From NCBI RefSeq assembly GCF_900107965.1, contig NZ_FNVU01000011.1, positions 186,001-250,000 on the forward strand: a DNA stretch of 64,000 nt, in the 5' to 3' direction. Positions 59,660-64,000 of this stretch are shown one piece after another. The stretch is from Actinacidiphila yanglinensis. Lineage in GTDB: Bacteria > Actinomycetota > Actinomycetes > Streptomycetales > Streptomycetaceae. Every line of letters starts with the position of its first letter. Position 1 is the first letter of the stretch. The position numbers and the translations under genes are program-made. The notes under the pieces were generated by a model. It was not told the origin of the DNA. It made no database searches and worked only from the letters and a program-made list of their open reading frames with translations.

Positions 59660-60724
59660 ATGTCCCGCCTGCACATCCGTCCCGCCTGCCTGCTCGCGGC
59701 CGCCGCGCTGGTCGCGGGATCAGGTGCCACCGCCGGTGCTGCCACCGCGGCCGTCGCCGCCACGACCACCACGACGACCGCGGCCGGCGCCGCCCGCCCC
59801 GTTGCCGTCGCCCCCTCCGCGGTCACGTACACCCTCGTGACCGAGCCGGCCGCCGGCTACGGCGCCATCTACGACCTCATCGGCTCGGCGACCACCAGCA
59901 TCGACCTGACGATGTACGAGCTCACCGACACCACCGCCGAGCACGACCTCGCCGCCGCCGCGGCCCGCGGGGTGACGGTCCGGGTGATCCTCGACCAGAA
60001 CCTGGAGAAGTCGAACAACACCGCGGCGTACACCTACCTCAACGCCAACGGGGTGCCGACCCACTGGGCTTCGACCACCTACGCCGCCACCCACCAGAAG
60101 ACCCTCACGGTCGACGGCGCCACCACCGCCATCATGAGCGGCAACCTCACCAGCCAGTACTACTCCACCAGCCGCGACTTCGCCGTCATCGAGAACAACT
60201 CCCTGGACGTCAAGGCGATAGAGAAGGTCTTCGCCGCCGACTACGCCGGCACCGCGATCACCCCCACCGACGGCGACCACCTGGTGTGGAGCCCCACCGA
60301 CGCCCAGTCGAAGATCCTGGCGATCATCAACGGCGCCACCGCCAGCCTGTCGGTGGAGAACGAGGAGATGGGCTACGCCACCGTCACCACCGCGCTGGAG
60401 AACGCCGCCAAGCGCGGGGTGAACGTCGAGGTCACCATGACCAACGACGACAACGAGTACGCCAGCGAGTTCGACGCCCTCACGGCCGCCGGCGTCCATG
60501 TCCGCACCTACGCCTACACCGCGTCCCTCTACATCCACGCGAAGGCGATCGTCGCCGACTACGGCACCAGCGCCGCCACCGTCGACGTCGGCTCCCAGAA
60601 CTTCTCCAGCGCCTCCCTCAACAAGAACCGCGAACTCGGCTTCATCACCACCTCCGCGACGATCATCTCCGGCATCAACACCGCGCTCGCCTCCGACTAC
60701 GCCGGCGGCACCACCTGGAGCTGA
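59660..60724 (+). CDS. Secreted phospholipase D-superfamily protein
   Basis: 354 residues. The signal peptide has MSRLHIRPAC and an Ala-rich core. The mature part has two HKD motifs: HQKTLTVDG in the first half and HAKAIVADYG in the second, each followed by a structural N (GNLTSQY, GSQNFSS). Two HKD halves in one chain form one active site. Members include phospholipase D, nucleases and cardiolipin synthases; at this small size and with secretion, a phosphodiesterase/nuclease or PLD-like activity is likely. ATG chosen because GAGG is five bases upstream; the in-frame GTG two codons earlier is alternative. Confidence 0.87.
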   Translation: MSRLHIRPACLLAAAALVAGSGATAGAATAAVAATTTTTTAAGAARPVAVAPSAVTYTLVTEPAAGYGAIYDLIGSATTSIDLTMYELTDTTAEHDLAAAAARGVTVRVILDQNLEKSNNTAAYTYLNANGVPTHWASTTYAATHQKTLTVDGATTAIMSGNLTSQYYSTSRDFAVIENNSLDVKAIEKVFAADYAGTAITPTDGDHLVWSPTDAQSKILAIINGATASLSVENEEMGYATVTTALENAAKRGVNVEVTMTNDDNEYASEFDALTAAGVHVRTYAYTASLYIHAKAIVADYGTSAATVDVGSQNFSSASLNKNRELGFITTSATIISGINTALASDYAGGTTWS

Positions 60725-61036
60725 CCGCCCCGCCCGGCCGGGTCCCGGTCGGCCTGCACTCGCGCGGCTCGAACCCGGCCCGCCTGGACAACTCGGCAGG
60801 CCGGGGGAGGAGTCGGCCCCCTGCGCCAGGAGCCAGCCCGCCCCCGCCGTTCCGCCCGGCCCCCGACCCCGCCTGTAGAGTGCCGCAGGCCCATCCGTAC
60901 GCGCTCGCGGCCGTCGAACGGGAGCGGCGGACTCACCGGGAGTACGGCCCTGAGCGCGGCCCGAAGTACGGCCCGAGGTGCGGTCGGGCGATGGCCGGGT
61001 GAGGACCTGAAGGACCGGGACAGGAGCTGATGCGCG
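60725..61036. other. Gap between phospholipase D-like gene and hydrolase gene
   Basis: 312 bases without a recognisable gene. TAGAGT at 60877-60882 resembles a -10 hexamer. No strong terminator hairpin was seen directly after the phospholipase D-like gene. Confidence 0.35.
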
Positions 61037-61828
61037 ATGCCCACCGCCGACATCGACGGGATACCCGTGCACTACGAGGTGACGGGCGCGGGACCGAGGC
61101 TGCTGTTCCTCAACGGCTCCGGCGGCACCATCGCCGAGGCCGAACTCCTGATCATGCAGCTGACCGACGACTTCGAGGTGGCGGCCTTCGACCAGCGCGG
61201 CATGGGCCGATCCGGCCCGGCCGCCGGCCCGTACGGTATGGCCGAACTCGCGGCGGACGCGGTGGCGCTCGCGGACCACCTCGGCTGGGAGCGGTTCCGC
61301 CTGCTCGGCTTCAGCTTCGGCGGGATGGTCGCCCAGGAAGTGGCCGTCACGCACCCCGAACGGGTCGAACGGCTGGCGCTGCTCTGCACGTCGGCCGGGG
61401 GCAGTGGCGGCGCGTCGTTCCCGCTGCACACCCTGGGCCAACTCCCCGCGGGTGAAAGGGAAAGCCGCTACGCGCGTCTCCTCGACGCCCGCTTCACCGC
61501 CGAGTGGCTGGCCGTCCACCACGGCGACCGCGCCCTCGTCGCGGGGATGAGCGGGCGGCTCGCCGCCGACAAGCCGGCCGCGGTCCGGCAGGGCGAGGAG
61601 CTCCAACTGCGGGCCCGGGCCGCGCACGACGCGTACGACCGGCTCGATGGCGTCGCCTGCCCCACGCTGGTGGCGGCCGGGCGCCACGACGGCATCGCGC
61701 CGGTCGGCAACAGCGAGGCCCTCGCCCGTGCGATACCGGACGCCGAACTGCGGCTCTTCGAGGGCGGGCACCTCTTCCCCTTCCAGGACGCCACCGCGTT
61801 GCCGGCGGTCCTCGACTTCCTGCGATGA
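61037..61828 (+). CDS. Alpha/beta hydrolase
   Basis: 263 residues. Catalytic triad: nucleophile Ser in GFSFGG, Asp in AAGRHDGIAP, His in EGGHLFPFQ. The oxyanion region is FLNGSGGT and FDQRGMGRS is the standard strand-turn. The cap domain spans about 130-190. There is no signal peptide. Substrate class (ester, lactone or 3-oxoadipate enol-lactone-like) is not decidable. The ATG is preceded by AGGAGC. Confidence 0.88.
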   Translation: MPTADIDGIPVHYEVTGAGPRLLFLNGSGGTIAEAELLIMQLTDDFEVAAFDQRGMGRSGPAAGPYGMAELAADAVALADHLGWERFRLLGFSFGGMVAQEVAVTHPERVERLALLCTSAGGSGGASFPLHTLGQLPAGERESRYARLLDARFTAEWLAVHHGDRALVAGMSGRLAADKPAAVRQGEELQLRARAAHDAYDRLDGVACPTLVAAGRHDGIAPVGNSEALARAIPDAELRLFEGGHLFPFQDATALPAVLDFLR

Positions 61829-62331
61829 CCTGGCCACCGGGCCGGCCCGGAACCCGGGGACGCTCCTTGTATGCGCTTACATATGCGCGTACGATCGCAG
61901 CTCGACGAGAGGACTTCCCCGGTGCCGAAAACCGGACCGCCCGGACCGCCCGGCCCCGGCTTCGGCTCCCGGTTCCGGCCTCACGCCGGAAGCCCCGGAG
62001 GCCCACGCCGCCCGCTTCGTTCCCGCGAAGCCTGCCGGCGGACCTCGTCACCCGGCCGGCATCCGGGGCCCCCGCACGCGGAGCCGTCGCCGGGCCGGCC
62101 CGACAACGGCGCAGCAGCACAAGAGCACAACGGGTACATGGGGGAACGGCTCGGCGAGCCCGACCGGCGAACGGCACAACGGCGAACGACTCGACACACA
62201 GCCGGGCGCCGGGTCGACGTCCCACGGGGGCACCCGCACCGACAACCCTCCCCGCACCCCGGCAACACCCGGCCGGCACCGAACAACACCCCAACCCCAC
62301 AGGCAACGGACAACGGAAAGACAAGGCAACC
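61829..62331. other. 503-bp region without a gene, with a near-palindrome
   Basis: The stretch has an AT-richer start (61865-61900) and then a Pro/Arg/Thr-coding-like, CA-rich low-complexity part. GTATGCGC (61869-61876) and GCGCGTAC (61885-61892) form a near-perfect inverted repeat, and TATGCGC is directly repeated inside it. This could be the operator/promoter of the glucosidase gene. A frame of 154 codons starting inside the repeat does not look like a protein. Confidence 0.45.
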
Positions 62332-63933
62332 GTGAGCGCACATCGAAACCCGCCGTCCTGGCTCTCCGAGGCCGTGCTGTACCAGATCTATCCGGCTTCC
62401 TTCGCCGACTCCGACGGCGACGGCATCGGCGACCTGCGCGGGGTGCGCGACCACCTCGACCACCTGGCCTGGCTCGGTGTCGACACGCTCTGGCTCAGCC
62501 CCTGCTTCGCGTCGACCTTCGGCGACGGCGGCTACGACATCACCGACTACCTCACCATCGCGCCCCGCTACGGCACCAACGAGGACGCCGACGCGCTCGT
62601 CGAGGAGGCCCGCAGCCGCGGCATGCGGGTCATGCTCGACCTCGTCCCCGGGCACACCTCCCACCAGCACCCCTGGTTCCTGGAGTCGGTGCGGAACCCG
62701 GACGACCACCGCTACATCTGGTCCGACCGCATCGCCTCCCCGATGCGCAGCTGGATCCCCAACCACGCCGAGCGCGGCGGCTACTACCTGGCCAACTTCT
62801 ATCCCATCCAGCCCGCCCTCAACTTCGGCTACGCCCGGATGGATCCGGTCGAGCCCTGGCGGCAGCCGGTGAGCGCGGAGGGTCCCCAGGCGAACCGCGC
62901 CGCGCTGCGCGAGATCATGGGCCACTGGTTCGACCGGGGCGTGTCCGGGTTCCGGGTCGACATGGCCGCCTCCCTGGTCAAGGACGACCCCGGGCTGGTC
63001 GAGACGAGCCGGCTCTGGGGTGAGATGCGCGACTGGATCGACCGGGCCCACCCGGGATGCATCCTGCTGTCCGAGTGGGGCGACCCCAAGACCGCCGTGC
63101 CCGCCGGGTTCCACGCGGACTTCTTCCTCCACTTCACCGGACCCGCGCTGCGCTCCCTGTGGGACAACGGCACCGGGAGCCAGGGGCCGTGGGCCGACGG
63201 CCGGCCCTGCTACTTCGACCCCGAGGGACAGGGTTCGATGGGGACCTTCCTGGACGCCTGGCAGGAGGCCGACGAGGCGATCGACGGCGCCGGACACGTC
63301 GCGCTGCCCACCGCCAACCACGACTTCTCCCGGCTGACCTGCGGACCCCGCACCCGGGACATGGTCGCGCCCGCCTTTGCCTTCCAGCTCACCTGGCCGT
63401 CGCTGCCGGTCATCTACTACGGCGACGAGATCGGCATGCGCTATGTCCCGGGTCTCCCGGACAAGGAGGGCAGCCAGCTCGACTCCGAGGCCCGCCAGGG
63501 CTCCCGCACGCCCATGCAGTGGGACGACTCGGCCAACGCCGGGTTCTCCACCGCGAGCCCGGACCGGTGCTACCTGCCGGTGGACCCGGACGAGGACCGG
63601 CCCACCGTGGCCGCGGCCCGGGCCGACGAGGACTCGCTCTTGCACCACGTCCGGCGGCTGATCGCGCTGCGCAAGGAGACCCCCGCCCTCGGAGCCGGCG
63701 GCACGGTGCGGGTGCTGCACCGCGACTACCCCTTCGTCTACCTCCGGGGCGACCGCCACCTCGTGGTCGTCAACGGGCGCCGCGAGCCGGCGACGGCACC
63801 GTTCCCCGGCAGCGGCTCGGCCCCCCGGCCGCTCGCCGTCCACGGCGTCGAGGTGACCGCATCCGGCATCACGGCCGCGGGGTTCTCCTACGGCATCTTC
63901 GAACTCGCCCCGGACGCCGGGGGAGTGCTCTGA
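62332..63933 (+). CDS. GH13 alpha-glucosidase / oligo-glucosidase
   Basis: 533 residues, cytoplasmic (no signal peptide). N-terminal WLSEAVLYQIYPASFADSDGDGIGDLRGV is typical of oligo-1,6-glucosidases and trehalulose/trehalose-type GH13 enzymes. Catalytic residues: nucleophile Asp in GVSGFRVDMAAS, acid/base Glu in ILLSEWGDP, and the transition-state Asp in TANHDFSR. A small C-terminal beta domain follows. GTG start set by the AAGG upstream. Specificity (alpha-1,4, alpha-1,6 or sucrose/trehalose-type) cannot be settled. The gene ends in front of a strong hairpin. Confidence 0.9.
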   Translation: MSAHRNPPSWLSEAVLYQIYPASFADSDGDGIGDLRGVRDHLDHLAWLGVDTLWLSPCFASTFGDGGYDITDYLTIAPRYGTNEDADALVEEARSRGMRVMLDLVPGHTSHQHPWFLESVRNPDDHRYIWSDRIASPMRSWIPNHAERGGYYLANFYPIQPALNFGYARMDPVEPWRQPVSAEGPQANRAALREIMGHWFDRGVSGFRVDMAASLVKDDPGLVETSRLWGEMRDWIDRAHPGCILLSEWGDPKTAVPAGFHADFFLHFTGPALRSLWDNGTGSQGPWADGRPCYFDPEGQGSMGTFLDAWQEADEAIDGAGHVALPTANHDFSRLTCGPRTRDMVAPAFAFQLTWPSLPVIYYGDEIGMRYVPGLPDKEGSQLDSEARQGSRTPMQWDDSANAGFSTASPDRCYLPVDPDEDRPTVAAARADEDSLLHHVRRLIALRKETPALGAGGTVRVLHRDYPFVYLRGDRHLVVVNGRREPATAPFPGSGSAPRPLAVHGVEVTASGITAAGFSYGIFELAPDAGGVL

Positions 63934-63962
63934 GGGTGGCGTAGGGCCAGGCACGGACTCCG

Positions 63963-63997
63963 GTCCCGGGTGCGGCTGCCTCGGCCGCATCCGGGAC
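63963..63997 (+). terminator. Terminator hairpin at the window end
   Basis: GTCCCGGGTGCGGC (63963-63976) pairs with GCCGCATCCGGGAC (63984-63997), a 14-bp stem with one G-T pair and a 7-base loop, 30 bases past the glucosidase stop. The rest of the terminal 67 bases is unremarkable. Confidence 0.85.
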
Positions 63998-64000
63998 GGG

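Noticed and set aside
61871..62335. 154-codon frame in the glucosidase leader
   Set aside because: Pro/Arg/His/Thr low-complexity translation, no RBS, atypical third-position GC, and the start lies in the inverted repeat.

Overview
The window is high-GC actinobacterial chromosome and most likely comes from Streptomyces or a close relative in the Streptomycetaceae. The evidence is an adpA gene with an in-frame TTA codon followed by orn, a desABCD desferrioxamine operon behind an iron box, leaderless-type starts, frequent GTG/TTG starts and ATGA/GTGA gene overlaps. From memory, the gene order from adpA to the ABC transporter region follows the Streptomyces coelicolor core (around SCO2770-2795). 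No insertion sequence, integrase, prophage or CRISPR array was seen.

Layout. 53-2685: an ABC ATPase and FtsX-type permease pair. 2786-7568: divergent secreted cellulases (GH5 endoglucanase and GH48 exocellulase, each with a CBM2) sharing an intergenic region with one perfect and one degenerate CebR-type box. 7845-9957: small hypothetical genes and a RidA-like protein. 10152-15919: tRNA-His, orn, adpA, a universal stress protein, glmS and a conserved small protein. 15988-21260: desD-desC-desB-desA on the minus strand, without desE or desF alongside. 21370-30060: a leucine/short-chain acyl-CoA module (acyl-CoA dehydrogenase, HMG-CoA lyase, biotin-dependent carboxylase alpha and beta chains), divergent from a TetR regulator, a second acyl-CoA dehydrogenase and a TesB thioesterase, with a duplicated 16-bp operator between. 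30088-36211: a phosphatase-like protein, an agmatinase and a fused double ABC exporter.

36273-43744 is an accessory carbohydrate island: LysR, a TIM-barrel isomerase, a MarR-GNAT fusion, and a LacI regulator divergent from a three-gene operon (Gfo/Idh oxidoreductase, DUF993 aldolase-like protein, TIM-barrel isomerase) with two LacI operators. This operon is the best candidate here for an uncharacterised pathway.

44045-53906: RecD2-like helicase, citrate synthase, an SDR, a DedA membrane protein, a small HTH protein, a SIS-domain/class II aldolase pair, a hemerythrin-like protein and a MarR regulator. 54163-63933: a secreted beta-propeller protein, a SigB/F-type sigma factor, an SDR next to a 14-TM drug exporter, a secreted phospholipase D-fold protein, an alpha/beta hydrolase and a GH13 glucosidase, closed by a strong hairpin at the window end.

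All functions are inferred from translated sequence and motif reading; no database search was run. Strongest calls: des operon, adpA/orn, glmS, citrate synthase, cellulases, carboxylase module, speB. Weakest: the substrates of the transporters, SDRs, hydrolases and the DUF993 operon.
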